A DNA stretch of 64,000 nt from DASSBG01 sp963800395. Its GTDB lineage: Bacteria; Pseudomonadota; Gammaproteobacteria; Xanthomonadales; Rhodanobacteraceae. Numbering within the stretch: position 1 is the first letter of the stretch; each line of letters starts with the position of its first letter. Position numbers and translations under genes: made by a program. The stretch spans positions 310,001 to 374,000 of the forward strand of contig CAWDBD010000002.1 of the NCBI GenBank assembly GCA_963800395.1. Direction: 5' to 3'. Shown here one piece after another: positions 51,840 to 59,926 of this stretch. Below the pieces are notes generated by a model. That model was not told the origin of the DNA. It saw only the letters and a program-made list of their open reading frames with translations, and did no database searches.

Positions 51840-52679
51840 TCACGGCTGGACTTGAACCCTGAACTGCTGTACGCGGCGATCGTTGGCCTCGGTGACATGG
51901 AACAGGTATCCGTTCAGGGCAATCTCCTCTCCGCGCTCGGGCAGGTGACCGAATCCGTCGGTGACCAGGCCACCAATCGTGTCGAATTCGTCATCGGATA
52001 GCTGGCTGTCGAAATGCTCGTTGAAGTCCTCGATCTCGGCCAGCGCGCTGACCAGGTAGATGTCCCCGGCAATCTTGCGAATCAGGACCGGCTCTTCATC
52101 GTCGTGCTCGTCATCAATCTCGCCGACAATTTCCTCCAGCACGTCCTCGATGGTGACCAGGCCACCGACGCCGCCGTACTCGTCGATGACAATGGCCATG
52201 TGGTTGTGAGTGAGCCGGAACTCGGCCAGCAGCACGTTCAAGGGCATGCTTTCGGGAATCAGCACTGCCGGGCGCAGCATCTCCTTGAGCCGGCACTGGC
52301 CGCCGTTGGCAAAGCACTTGAGCAGATCCTTGGCGAGCAGGATGCCGAGAATCGAGTCGCGGTTGTCCTCGCGATACACCGGGAAGCGCGAGTGGCCTGA
52401 TTCGATCACGGTCGTGAGTATGGTCTTGAGGGGCGCGTCAACCGACAGCGCCACCATCTGCGAGCGCGCGATCATGACATCGGCCACCTTGAGTTCGGTA
52501 ACGCGGATGGCGCCTTCGAGCATCGACAGCGTGTCGCCGTCCAGCAGCCCGTTTTCCTGTGCTGTGCGCAGCTCCGACAGGAGGTCTTCGCGGTTGCGTG
52601 GTTCGCCAGAGAGCATGTGACCCAGACGTCCCCACCAGGATCGGTGGACCGGGCCGTTGGTACTTTGGTCTTCGCTCAT
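51840..52679 (-). CDS. corC: CorC-family CBS-domain protein
   Basis: Cytoplasmic CBS-pair protein of the YbeX/CorC family, linked to divalent cation efflux and ribosome metabolism. The 279-residue product has two CBS domains (about 65-185: RVTELKVADVMIARSQMVAL; LKEMLRPAVLIPESMPLNVLLAEFRLTHNHMAIVIDEYGGVGGLVTIEDVLEEIVGEI) and a C-terminal CorC_HlyC domain. It has no N-terminal DUF21 membrane domain. I start at MSEDQST (52679); a TTG at 52739 would add 20 residues. ybeY and phoH lie just upstream, as in E. coli, but lnt is replaced downstream by the DUF4105 gene. Confidence 0.92.
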   Translation of the reverse strand: MSEDQSTNGPVHRSWWGRLGHMLSGEPRNREDLLSELRTAQENGLLDGDTLSMLEGAIRVTELKVADVMIARSQMVALSVDAPLKTILTTVIESGHSRFPVYREDNRDSILGILLAKDLLKCFANGGQCRLKEMLRPAVLIPESMPLNVLLAEFRLTHNHMAIVIDEYGGVGGLVTIEDVLEEIVGEIDDEHDDEEPVLIRKIAGDIYLVSALAEIEDFNEHFDSQLSDDEFDTIGGLVTDGFGHLPERGEEIALNGYLFHVTEANDRRVQQFRVQVQP

Positions 52680-52923
52680 GGAGGGTTGCTGCGGTTCCGG
52701 TGTTGGCGTAGCAGCTGATTCTACCCGAAAATCGGTCAAATTCCCTGAATTTGCTTATCCGGTCAGCGGCTTGCCATTTCGGTGGGCGGCGGTCTCGGCT
52801 TGCCGCTGCAGCAGTCGACAACGGTGCGGACATTCGCCGGGTGAAGGGCTGCGACCGGGGCCGAGCGCTTTGCGCCGTGCTGTAAACCGTCCGGTTCGCG
52901 AGCCCGGTCCGCAGGGCAGGCGG

Positions 52924-53427
52924 TCAATCAGATGATTTATAGGGGTCGGCAATGCCCATGCCAGCCAGGATGCGTGTTTCCAGCGCTTCCATGATGTCGG
53001 CGTCCTCGGTCAGGACATGATCAAAGCCAAGCAGGTGCAAGGTGCCGTGCACGGTCATGTGCGCCCAGTGGTTGCGCGGCGCCTTGCCCTGATCAGCGGC
53101 TTCGCGTGCGACCACGGGCGCGCAGATTACCAGATCACCAAGCAGTGGCAGTGCGATACCGTCGGGCAGCTCGGCCGGAAAGGAGAGTACGTTGGTCGCC
53201 TTGTTCCTGTGCCGGTAACGCCGGTTGAGCTCTTGCCCTTCCGCGCGATCAACAATGCGGATCGATAGCTCGGCTGGGCTGCTGCGTCCTGCGCCCTCCA
53301 GCGTGGCGGCCACCCAGCGGCGAAAGCTGGCCGCAGCGGGGATGCCCTTGCGGGGTAGGGCGTAGTTGACGTGTACCGTCGCGGGACCCGAGTTGCGGCT
53401 AGCGGTCGTATGTGAATTTCCAGGCAT
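52924..53427 (-). CDS. ybeY: Endoribonuclease YbeY
   Basis: Single-strand endoribonuclease for 16S rRNA 3' maturation and 70S quality control. The 167-residue protein shows RYRHRNKATNVLSFPAE, GDLVICAPVV, and the zinc motif HGTLHLLGFDH. It is 21 bases after phoH and 244 bases before corC, the conserved ybeZ-ybeY-ybeX order. Length is normal. The 184-base space between it and the corC frame shows nothing I can identify. Confidence 0.94.
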   Translation of the reverse strand: MPGNSHTTASRNSGPATVHVNYALPRKGIPAAASFRRWVAATLEGAGRSSPAELSIRIVDRAEGQELNRRYRHRNKATNVLSFPAELPDGIALPLLGDLVICAPVVAREAADQGKAPRNHWAHMTVHGTLHLLGFDHVLTEDADIMEALETRILAGMGIADPYKSSD

Positions 53428-53448
53428 GCGCAGGGCCTTCGATACCGA

Positions 53449-54489
53449 TCAGGATGAGGGCTTGCCGTTTTTTCGGGTCCCGAGTCCCGAGTCCCGAGTC
53501 CCGGCATGGCTGTCCCGAGTCCCGCTATCACCGGAAGCGGCCTCATACGCCCGCACGATGCGCGCGACCAGCGGATGCCTCACCACATCGCGTGCCGTGA
53601 AAAAGGTGAAGCTGATGCCATCGACATCACGCAGGATTTCGATGGCCTGGCGCAGTCCCGACATTGCATTGCGGGGCAGGTCGACCTGGGTAACGTCACC
53701 GGTTATGACGGTGACCGAGCCGAAGCCGATACGCGTCAGGAACATCTTCATCTGCTCGACCGTGGTGTTCTGCGCTTCGTCAAGAATGACATAGGAATCA
53801 TTCAGCGTGCGCCCGCGCATATAGGCCAGTGGCGCGATCTCGATGATGTTGCGCTCGATCAGGCGCGAGACCTTCTCGAAACCCAGCATTTCGTAAAGTG
53901 CGTCGTACAAGGGGCGCAGGTAGGGATCGACTTTCTGGCTCAGGTCGCCGGGCAGGAAGCCCAGCTTCTCGCCAGCTTCCACGGCCGGACGCACCAGCAG
54001 GATGCGCTGGACGCGGCCCTGTTCCAGCGCCTCGACTGCACTGGCAACGGCAAGGTAGGTCTTGCCGGTACCGGCAGGACCGATGCCGAAATTGATGTCG
54101 TTGGTGGCGATCGCGTGCAGGTAGCGTGCCTGATTGGGGCCGCGACCCTTGATCACGCCGCGCTTGACCTTGATCACGACGTCCTGGGCCTGTTCTGCGC
54201 TTTCCTCGGCCAGGGCGTCGACACCGGACTCGGACAGGAAGAGGTTGATCCGTGGCCCATTCAGTATCTCGTTTTCGGTGGCCTCATAGAGCGCATGCAG
54301 CACGTTTTCGGCGGCCTTGGCGGCACTTGCGTCGCCGATCACGCGAAAGATGTTACCGCGGTTGCTGATCTCCACGCCCAGGCGCAGCTCGACCTGGCGC
54401 AGGTGTTCGTTGAGGGGGCCGCACAGGTTGGCCAGGCGGGCATTGTCGTCGTTGCCAAGGGCAAAGTCGCGTTGTTTCAGTCCGGTCAT
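53449..54489 (-). CDS. phoH: PhoH-like ATPase (YbeZ)
   Basis: RNA-linked P-loop ATPase. The 346-residue protein has an N-terminal KH-like region (VELRLGVEISNRGNIFRVIGD), Walker A GPAGTGKT in FGIGPAGTGKTYLAVA, Walker B VILDEAQNTT, and VITGDVTQVDLP. The frame opens to 54591 across the TetR operator; MTGLKQRDFALG at 54489 is the likely start. The last 25 residues come from CGGGACT heptamer repeats (53477-53524), giving a Gly/Thr/Arg/Asp tail. It is separated from miaB by an inserted efflux operon. Confidence 0.92.
   Translation of the reverse strand: MTGLKQRDFALGNDDNARLANLCGPLNEHLRQVELRLGVEISNRGNIFRVIGDASAAKAAENVLHALYEATENEILNGPRINLFLSESGVDALAEESAEQAQDVVIKVKRGVIKGRGPNQARYLHAIATNDINFGIGPAGTGKTYLAVASAVEALEQGRVQRILLVRPAVEAGEKLGFLPGDLSQKVDPYLRPLYDALYEMLGFEKVSRLIERNIIEIAPLAYMRGRTLNDSYVILDEAQNTTVEQMKMFLTRIGFGSVTVITGDVTQVDLPRNAMSGLRQAIEILRDVDGISFTFFTARDVVRHPLVARIVRAYEAASGDSGTRDSHAGTRDSGLGTRKNGKPSS
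53477..53524. repeat. Heptanucleotide repeat in the 3' end of phoH
   Basis: On the plus strand GTCCCGA occurs four times in tandem (53477-53503, last copy ending GG). An eight-base interruption follows, then nearly two more copies (53512-53524). It is the same heptamer as in metG, in the opposite orientation relative to the coding strand. Here it encodes part of the PhoH C-terminal tail, about residues 322-337. Confidence 0.93.
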
Positions 54490-54575
54490 CGCGCGAGGGT
54501 AACGCGCCACGCCTGCCAGCGCCACAGGGGCAAAGCGCCAAGCGGTCCGGGAAGGGCTGTGAATGTCAGGGGCTT

Positions 54576-54607
54576 GCATTAAATTAAACAATGAATTAAT
54601 TTAATGC
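54576..54607. promoter_or_regulatory. Palindromic operator and promoter of the TetR/efflux operon
   Basis: GCATTAAATTAA (54576-54587) and TTAATTTAATGC (54596-54607) form a perfect 12-bp inverted repeat with an eight-base spacer. It overlaps a promoter, TTGCAT (54574-54579) and TAATTT (54597-54602) with 17 bases between, and the first possible ATG of the tetR gene. Binding of the encoded TetR-type protein would block its own promoter; the site is also about 90 bases upstream of the divergent phoH start. Confidence 0.75.
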
Positions 54608-55284
54608 GCATGATGAATCCTGATAAACGCAAACAACGCCGCGGTCGCGGTGCCGGACGTCCCAGCGGCGACGACCGGGATCTGCGCGAAGCCTTGCTCA
54701 ATGCCGCCATCACGCGTTTCGTACGGGTCGGCATTGGCGCGACCTCGCTACGTTCGATCGCGCTCGAGGCGGATGTCACGCCGGCCATGATGCATTACTA
54801 CTTTGGCGACAAGGAGCGGCTGGTACAGGCCCTGATCGAGGAGCGGCTGGTGCCTGCCATGGGCCAGATGCAGGCGCGGATGCAGGCCGCCGGGGACGAT
54901 CCGGCGAAACTGATCGCCGGATTTGTACGTGGCATAGGCGACGCCATTCAGGCCCATCCGTGGCTGCCGCCACTGTGGGTGCGCGAGGTGCTGAGCGAGG
55001 GCGGTGCATTGCGCGAAGTCATGTTCAACCAGATCGCGCCAAGGCTGCCGGCCGTGCTGGCGAAAAAACTCGCCGCGGCGCAGGCTGCCGGCAGGTTCCC
55101 TGCGGATCTCGATCCGCGTCTGCTGGTGATGTCGCTGGTCGGACTGACCATGTTTCCGGCGGCCGGTGCGCCGGTGTGGCAAAAAATATTTGACGCCGAG
55201 CACCTGGAAACCGAGGTGATGATCCGGCATGCCCTGACCTTGCTGGGGCACGGCGTACAGATGGATTTCGGAGACGAGACATGA
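54604..55284 (+). CDS. TetR-family regulator, CecR-like
   Basis: A 226-residue repressor. After a basic N-terminal extension, the helix-turn-helix domain (about 28-75) reads LLNAAITRFVRVGIGATSLRSIALEADVTPAMMHYYFGDKERLVQALIEERL. A helical ligand domain follows. Candidate starts are ATG 54604, 54610 and 54613; the first lies inside the operator. It overlaps the next gene by four bases and heads an operon of fusion protein, ATPase and permease, the arrangement of the E. coli cecR-ybhGFSR operon. The inducer is unknown. Confidence 0.9.
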   Translation: MRMMNPDKRKQRRGRGAGRPSGDDRDLREALLNAAITRFVRVGIGATSLRSIALEADVTPAMMHYYFGDKERLVQALIEERLVPAMGQMQARMQAAGDDPAKLIAGFVRGIGDAIQAHPWLPPLWVREVLSEGGALREVMFNQIAPRLPAVLAKKLAAAQAAGRFPADLDPRLLVMSLVGLTMFPAAGAPVWQKIFDAEHLETEVMIRHALTLLGHGVQMDFGDET

Positions 55285-56252
55285 GTGTTGTGAGGGTATG
55301 CAAAGGTGTTTTCCCGCTGATCTTGTGCGCATGCTTGCTGGCCGGCTGCACGAAACCGCCGCCGCAGGCTTTGGGCACGCTCGAATACGACCGCATCACG
55401 CTGCCGGCTGTGGCATCCGAACGACTGGTTGCGGTCAAGGTGCACGAGGGACAGCGGGTCAGCAAGGGACAGGGGTTGATGCAGCTCAACCCGGAGCAGA
55501 CACAGGCTGTACTGGATGCCGACCAGGCCCGCATTCGACAGCAGCAGGCGCTGCTGGACGAGCGGGTGGCCGGGCCGCGGCCCGAGGATATCGCCAGGGC
55601 GCGGGCCGAGCTCCGCTCCGCCAGGGCACAGGAAAGCCAGGCGCGAGCCTATTTCAAGCGCGTACAGCCACTGAACGGGTCGAATTACGTATCGGCTGCC
55701 GACCTGGATCGTGCCCGCGCCGCTGCCGATCAGGCCGAAGCCCAGGTGTCGGCGGCCAGCGCCGCACTGGATGTTCTGCTGCACGGCACCCGTTTGGAGC
55801 AGCTCGCGCAAACCCGTGCCGCACTGGCGGCGGCTACCGATCAGGCGCAAGCGCAACGGGTGCTGCTGGACAAGCTGCACATCGTCGCACCTCGCGATGG
55901 CATCGTCGACAGCATCCCCTACCGGCTGGGCGACCAGGCACCGGCAGGTGCGCCGCTGGCGGTGCTGCTGGTCGGCGAGGCGCCCCATGCCCGCATCTAT
56001 GTGCCGCAGCCGCTGCGCACGCGGGTGCACGTGGGTGATGCGGTGCAGGTCTTCGTCGGCACACGGGCGTCGCCCTACGCCGGTCACGTGCGCATGATCC
56101 GCAGCGAGCCCGTGTATACGCCGTATTACGCTCTCAATGGCGAGGATGTGGCGCGCTTGAGTTATCTGGCAGAGGTCGCGCTCGGTGACGATGCCGCCCG
56201 GCTGCCTTCCGGCCTGCCGGTGCGCGTTGCGCTGTCGGAGGCCAGCGAGTGA
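55281..56252 (+). CDS. HlyD-type membrane fusion lipoprotein
   Basis: Periplasmic adaptor linking the ABC exporter to an outer-membrane channel. The 323-residue product has a lipoprotein signal with lipobox LAGC (Cys near 23). It then has a biotinyl-lipoyl half motif (LVAVKVHEGQRVSKGQGLMQLNPEQ), a coiled-coil hairpin (about 75-185) and the second lipoyl half (HIVAPRDGIVDSIPYRLGDQ). It is related to YbhG. It overlaps both neighbours by four bases. The matching TolC-like gene is not in the window. Confidence 0.9.
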   Translation: MSVVRVCKGVFPLILCACLLAGCTKPPPQALGTLEYDRITLPAVASERLVAVKVHEGQRVSKGQGLMQLNPEQTQAVLDADQARIRQQQALLDERVAGPRPEDIARARAELRSARAQESQARAYFKRVQPLNGSNYVSAADLDRARAAADQAEAQVSAASAALDVLLHGTRLEQLAQTRAALAAATDQAQAQRVLLDKLHIVAPRDGIVDSIPYRLGDQAPAGAPLAVLLVGEAPHARIYVPQPLRTRVHVGDAVQVFVGTRASPYAGHVRMIRSEPVYTPYYALNGEDVARLSYLAEVALGDDAARLPSGLPVRVALSEASE

Positions 56253-57226
56253 TCTCCGCCGAGGGGCCGGCGATTCGCGCGCGTGGCCTGACCCGGCGCT
56301 TCGGCGACCTGGTTGCGGTCGACCAGGTCGATCTGGAGGTGCCGCGGCAGCGCGTGTACGGCTTTCTTGGCCCCAACGGCTCAGGCAAGTCGACCACGAT
56401 CCGCATGCTGTGCGGACTGTTGACGCCCTCCGAGGGCGAGATCGAGGTGCTGGGCCTGCGCATCCCCGCCCAGGCCGAGGAGCTGCGCCGGCACATCGGC
56501 TACATGACGCAGAAGTTCTCCTTGTTCGAGGACCTGACCGTGCGCGAGAACCTGGAATTCATGGCCGCGATACAAAGCGTGCCGCCGGCGCAAACCCGGG
56601 CGCGGGTGAATGATCTGATCGAGCAATACCATTTCCACGGTCGCGAGCGGCAATTGGCCGGCACCATGAGCGGCGGACAGAAACAGCGCCTGGCGCTGGC
56701 CGCCGCGGTGATCCACGAGCCGCAGTTGCTGTTTCTGGATGAACCGACCAGCGCGGTGGATCCGGAATCGCGACGCGACTTCTGGGAAAAGCTGTTCGAA
56801 CTGGCCGATGCGGGAACCACGCTGCTGGTATCGACGCACTACATGGACGAGGCCGAGCGCTGCCATCGTCTGGCGATTCTGGACAAGGGTCGACTGGCTG
56901 GCGATGGCACCCCGGAAGAACTGACCCGTGCGCTGGAAGGTCGTTCGTTCCTGATCACCGCTGACGATACCCGGCGCGTGCAGCATGCACTGGTCGGGCT
57001 GCCGGGTGTGCTCAGCGTGGCCCAGATCGGTGCCACGCTGCGCCTGCTGATCGACAGCCCGGAAGCAGCTGCGGGTGTCGATACGCGTGATGTACGGCAA
57101 GGTATCGAGGAGGCCATGCGTCGGGTTGATCCGCAGGCGCACTTCGCTGCGACCGAGCCCAACCTCGAGGATGTGTTCGTGGCCGTCACCCATGCGGCGC
57201 GCGAGCAGCGGGAGCAGGCCGCATGA
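56249..57226 (+). CDS. ABC transporter ATP-binding protein
   Basis: ATPase of an ABC-2 exporter. The 325-residue protein has a single nucleotide-binding domain: Walker A GPNGSGKST, Q-loop MTQKFSLF, signature MSGGQKQRLALA, Walker B LLFLDEPTSAVDP and H-loop STHYMDEAERC. A C-terminal extension of about 100 residues is typical of drug/lipid exporters. E. coli YbhF has two fused ATPase domains; this one has one, so it should act as a homodimer with the single permease encoded next. Four-base overlaps on both sides. Confidence 0.93.
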   Translation: MISAEGPAIRARGLTRRFGDLVAVDQVDLEVPRQRVYGFLGPNGSGKSTTIRMLCGLLTPSEGEIEVLGLRIPAQAEELRRHIGYMTQKFSLFEDLTVRENLEFMAAIQSVPPAQTRARVNDLIEQYHFHGRERQLAGTMSGGQKQRLALAAAVIHEPQLLFLDEPTSAVDPESRRDFWEKLFELADAGTTLLVSTHYMDEAERCHRLAILDKGRLAGDGTPEELTRALEGRSFLITADDTRRVQHALVGLPGVLSVAQIGATLRLLIDSPEAAAGVDTRDVRQGIEEAMRRVDPQAHFAATEPNLEDVFVAVTHAAREQREQAA

Positions 57227-58335
57227 ACTGGCGACGGCTGTGGGCCATCGTGATCAAGGAACTGCGTCAGTTGCGGCGCGACCGCATCACCCTGGCGATG
57301 ATCCTGGGCATTCCGGTGTTTCAGCTGGTGCTGTTCGGTTATGCCATCAACATGAACTTGCGCGGACTTGATGCCGGCATCGCCGATCAGGCTCACACCA
57401 GCGCATCGCGAACTCTGGTGATGGACATGCTGGCCACGGGTGTGGTGAAGCCGGCGGTGCATGTGGATACGCCCGACCAGTTGATGGATCTGCTGCGCCA
57501 GGGACGTATCAGCGTGGGTATCGTGGTGCCGCACGATTTCGAGCGCCGGCGCGCCGAGGGGCGCGCGGTGGCCCAGATCCTGGTCGACGGCAGCGATACG
57601 GCGGTGCAATACGCCGCAATGCAGCTGGCGCAGGTTCCGATCAGCAATAGCCGCGTGCCGGATACACGTGCGCCACCCAACAGCACGCCACCGCAGGGTC
57701 GCATCCGCGTGGTCGCCTTTTACAATCCCGAGCGACGCTCGGCGGTGAACATCGTGCCGGGCCTGATCGGCGTGATCCTGACCATGACCATGGTGCTGTT
57801 TACCGCGATTGCCATCGTGCGCGAACGCGAGCGCGGCAACATGGAGCTGCTCATCGCCACGCCGTTGACGCGCACCGAGCTGATGGTGGGCAAGGTATTG
57901 CCCTACGTGGTGATCGGTCTGATCCAGACCTGCGTGATCCTGGCCCTGGGCGTGTGGATCTTTGCTGTGCCGGTACGTGGCTGGCTGTCCGAGGTGTTCG
58001 CTGCGGCGATTCTTCTGATCGTGGCCAACCTGGCACTGGGACTGTTGATTTCCACGCGCGCCAAGTCACAGTTCCAGGCCACGCAGATGATGATCTTCGT
58101 GTTTCTGCCCTCGATCCTGCTGTCGGGTTTCATGTTCCCGTTCGCGGGCATGCCCAGGTTGGCGCAATGGCTGGCCGAAATGCTGCCACTGACGCATTTT
58201 CTGCGCCTGATCCGTGGCGTGATGCTGCGCGGGGCGGGGCTGCTCGAGCTGTGGCCGGATGTACTGGCACTGGTCGCTTTCACGGCCATCATGATGACCG
58301 TGGCGATCCTGCAGTTCCGCAAGCGCCTGGACTGA
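57223..58335 (+). CDS. ABC-2 type permease
   Basis: Membrane subunit of the exporter. The 370-residue protein has one N-terminal membrane helix (about 22-42), a large periplasmic domain (about 45-170) and five C-terminal helices (about 175-365). It shows the ABC-2 motif VRERERGNMELLIATPLTRTELMVGKVLPY. It resembles YbhR/YbhS; only one such gene is present, implying a homodimeric channel. It is the last gene of the operon and converges on miaB, 54 bases away. Substrate is unknown; hydrophobic drugs are likely for this family. Confidence 0.92.
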   Translation: MNWRRLWAIVIKELRQLRRDRITLAMILGIPVFQLVLFGYAINMNLRGLDAGIADQAHTSASRTLVMDMLATGVVKPAVHVDTPDQLMDLLRQGRISVGIVVPHDFERRRAEGRAVAQILVDGSDTAVQYAAMQLAQVPISNSRVPDTRAPPNSTPPQGRIRVVAFYNPERRSAVNIVPGLIGVILTMTMVLFTAIAIVRERERGNMELLIATPLTRTELMVGKVLPYVVIGLIQTCVILALGVWIFAVPVRGWLSEVFAAAILLIVANLALGLLISTRAKSQFQATQMMIFVFLPSILLSGFMFPFAGMPRLAQWLAEMLPLTHFLRLIRGVMLRGAGLLELWPDVLALVAFTAIMMTVAILQFRKRLD

Positions 58336-58389
58336 GCTGAATGCCGGAGATGGCCGCTGGGGCCGCGGCGCGTGATCGGGACAGCTGGG

Positions 58390-59736
58390 TCAGGCGACCT
58401 GCTGATCCTCGCCGCTGGCCACCCGTCCGCGCAGCGAGTTGCTCATCGCCTCGGTGATCAGGACGTCGACGAATTGGCCGATCATGCGCTTGTCGCCGGG
58501 GAAATTGACGAAACGCATGTTCTCCGTACGGCCGGTCATTTCACGTTCGCTCTTCTTGCTGGTGCCTTCTACAAGCACGCTCTGCGTGGTACCCACCATG
58601 GCTTGGCCGATCCTGCTGGCGTTGCTGCTGATGGCCCGTTGCAAGCGTTGCAGACGCTCGCGCTTGACTGAATCGGGTGTGTCATCGGGCAGGTTGGCCG
58701 CCGGTGTTCCCGGGCGTTGCGAGTAGATGAATGAAAAGCTCTGGTCGAAGCCGATATCTTCAATCAGTTGCATGGTCTTCTCGAAGTCGCTGTCCGTTTC
58801 ACCCGGAAAGCCGACGATGAAATCCGAACTGACCGAGATGTCCGGGCGTGCCTGACGCAGCTTGCGGATTCGCTGCTTGTACTCCAGTGCCGTGTAGCCG
58901 CGTTTCATGGCGCTGAGGATACGGTCCGAGCCGGCCTGCACCGGCAGGTGCAGATAGTTGGCCAGCTTGGGCACGTTGGCGTAGGCCTCGATCAGCGAGT
59001 CGGAGAACTCGACCGGGTGCGAGGTGGTGAAGCGAATGCGGCCGATGCCGTCGATCTCGGCAATGGCATGGATCAGCAGTGCCAGATCGGCCACGCCACC
59101 GTCGAACATGGGTCCGCGGTAGGCGTTGACGTTCTGTCCCAGCAGGTTGACTTCGCGGACACCCTGTTCGGCCAGTACCGCCACTTCGCCGAGGACATCG
59201 TCGAATGGGCGGCTGATCTCCTCGCCGCGGGTGTAGGGCACCACGCAGTAGGAGCAATACTTGGAGCAGCCTTCCATGATCGACACGAAGGCAGTCGGTC
59301 CTTCGGCGCGGGGCTCGGGCAGGTTGTCGAATTTCTCGATTTCCGGAAATTCGATATCGATCTGCGGCTGGCCGCTGTCGCGCCTGGCTTCGATCATCTC
59401 CGGCAGGCGGTGCAGTGTCTGCGGCCCGAACACCAGGTCCACGAAGGGCGCTCGCTTGACCAGCGCCTCGCCTTCCTGGCTGGCCACGCAGCCACCCACG
59501 CCAATCACGAGCTTGTCGTTCTTTGCCTTGAGCTGCTTCCAGCGGCCCAATTGACTGAATACCTTTTCCTGCGCCTTTTCGCGAATGGAGCAGGTATTGA
59601 TCAGGATCACGTCGGCGTCGGAGGCCGAGTCGGTGATCTCCAGGCCGTGCGAGGCCTTCAGCACGTCAACCATTCGGGCTGAATCGTACTCGTTCATCTG
59701 GCAACCGTGGGTCTTGATAAAAAGCTTGCCGCTCAT
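58390..59736 (-). CDS. miaB: tRNA-2-methylthio-N6-dimethylallyladenosine synthase
   Basis: Radical-SAM methylthiotransferase acting on tRNA A37. The 448-residue protein has the N-terminal MTTase cluster cysteines (KTHGCQMNEYD, NTCSIREKAQEK, GVGGCVASQEG), the radical-SAM motif CSKYCSYC and a C-terminal TRAM domain. All are canonical. In E. coli miaB directly precedes phoH-ybeY-corC on the same strand; here the four-gene efflux operon on the other strand lies between. Length is normal. Confidence 0.96.
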   Translation of the reverse strand: MSGKLFIKTHGCQMNEYDSARMVDVLKASHGLEITDSASDADVILINTCSIREKAQEKVFSQLGRWKQLKAKNDKLVIGVGGCVASQEGEALVKRAPFVDLVFGPQTLHRLPEMIEARRDSGQPQIDIEFPEIEKFDNLPEPRAEGPTAFVSIMEGCSKYCSYCVVPYTRGEEISRPFDDVLGEVAVLAEQGVREVNLLGQNVNAYRGPMFDGGVADLALLIHAIAEIDGIGRIRFTTSHPVEFSDSLIEAYANVPKLANYLHLPVQAGSDRILSAMKRGYTALEYKQRIRKLRQARPDISVSSDFIVGFPGETDSDFEKTMQLIEDIGFDQSFSFIYSQRPGTPAANLPDDTPDSVKRERLQRLQRAISSNASRIGQAMVGTTQSVLVEGTSKKSEREMTGRTENMRFVNFPGDKRMIGQFVDVLITEAMSNSLRGRVASGEDQQVA

Positions 59737-59823
59737 GGTCTTGCGCCAAATAATCAGGAACAGTCGGCCAGTGTATCAGCAAAGGCAGGTTTCTTGTGTC
59801 CGGCGGCGGATTTGATGCCCGTT

Positions 59824-59852
59824 TTGCAAGTCACATGACTTGGGATTAAGAT
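59824..59852 (+). promoter_or_regulatory. Putative promoter with operator-like palindrome
   Basis: TTGCAA (59824-59829) and TAAGAT (59847-59852) are 17 bases apart, upstream of the gene at 59927. The palindrome AAGTCA-CA-TGACTT (59828-59841) lies mostly between them, the usual place for a repressor site. A short stem, GCCGTT-AA-AACGGC-like, follows in the leader near 59895. Confidence 0.5.
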
Positions 59853-59926
59853 CGGGAAACTGTGAAGTCCATCACGGTTTCAGGGGTTACCGCCGTTAAA
59901 CGGCATTTCTTTCAGGAGAGCATTTC

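Noticed and set aside
52885..52915. tRNA T-arm-like sequence CCGGTTCGCGAGCCCGG
   Set aside because: The TTCGCGA loop does not fit TTCRANN, and no acceptor stem, D-arm or anticodon arm can be built around it.
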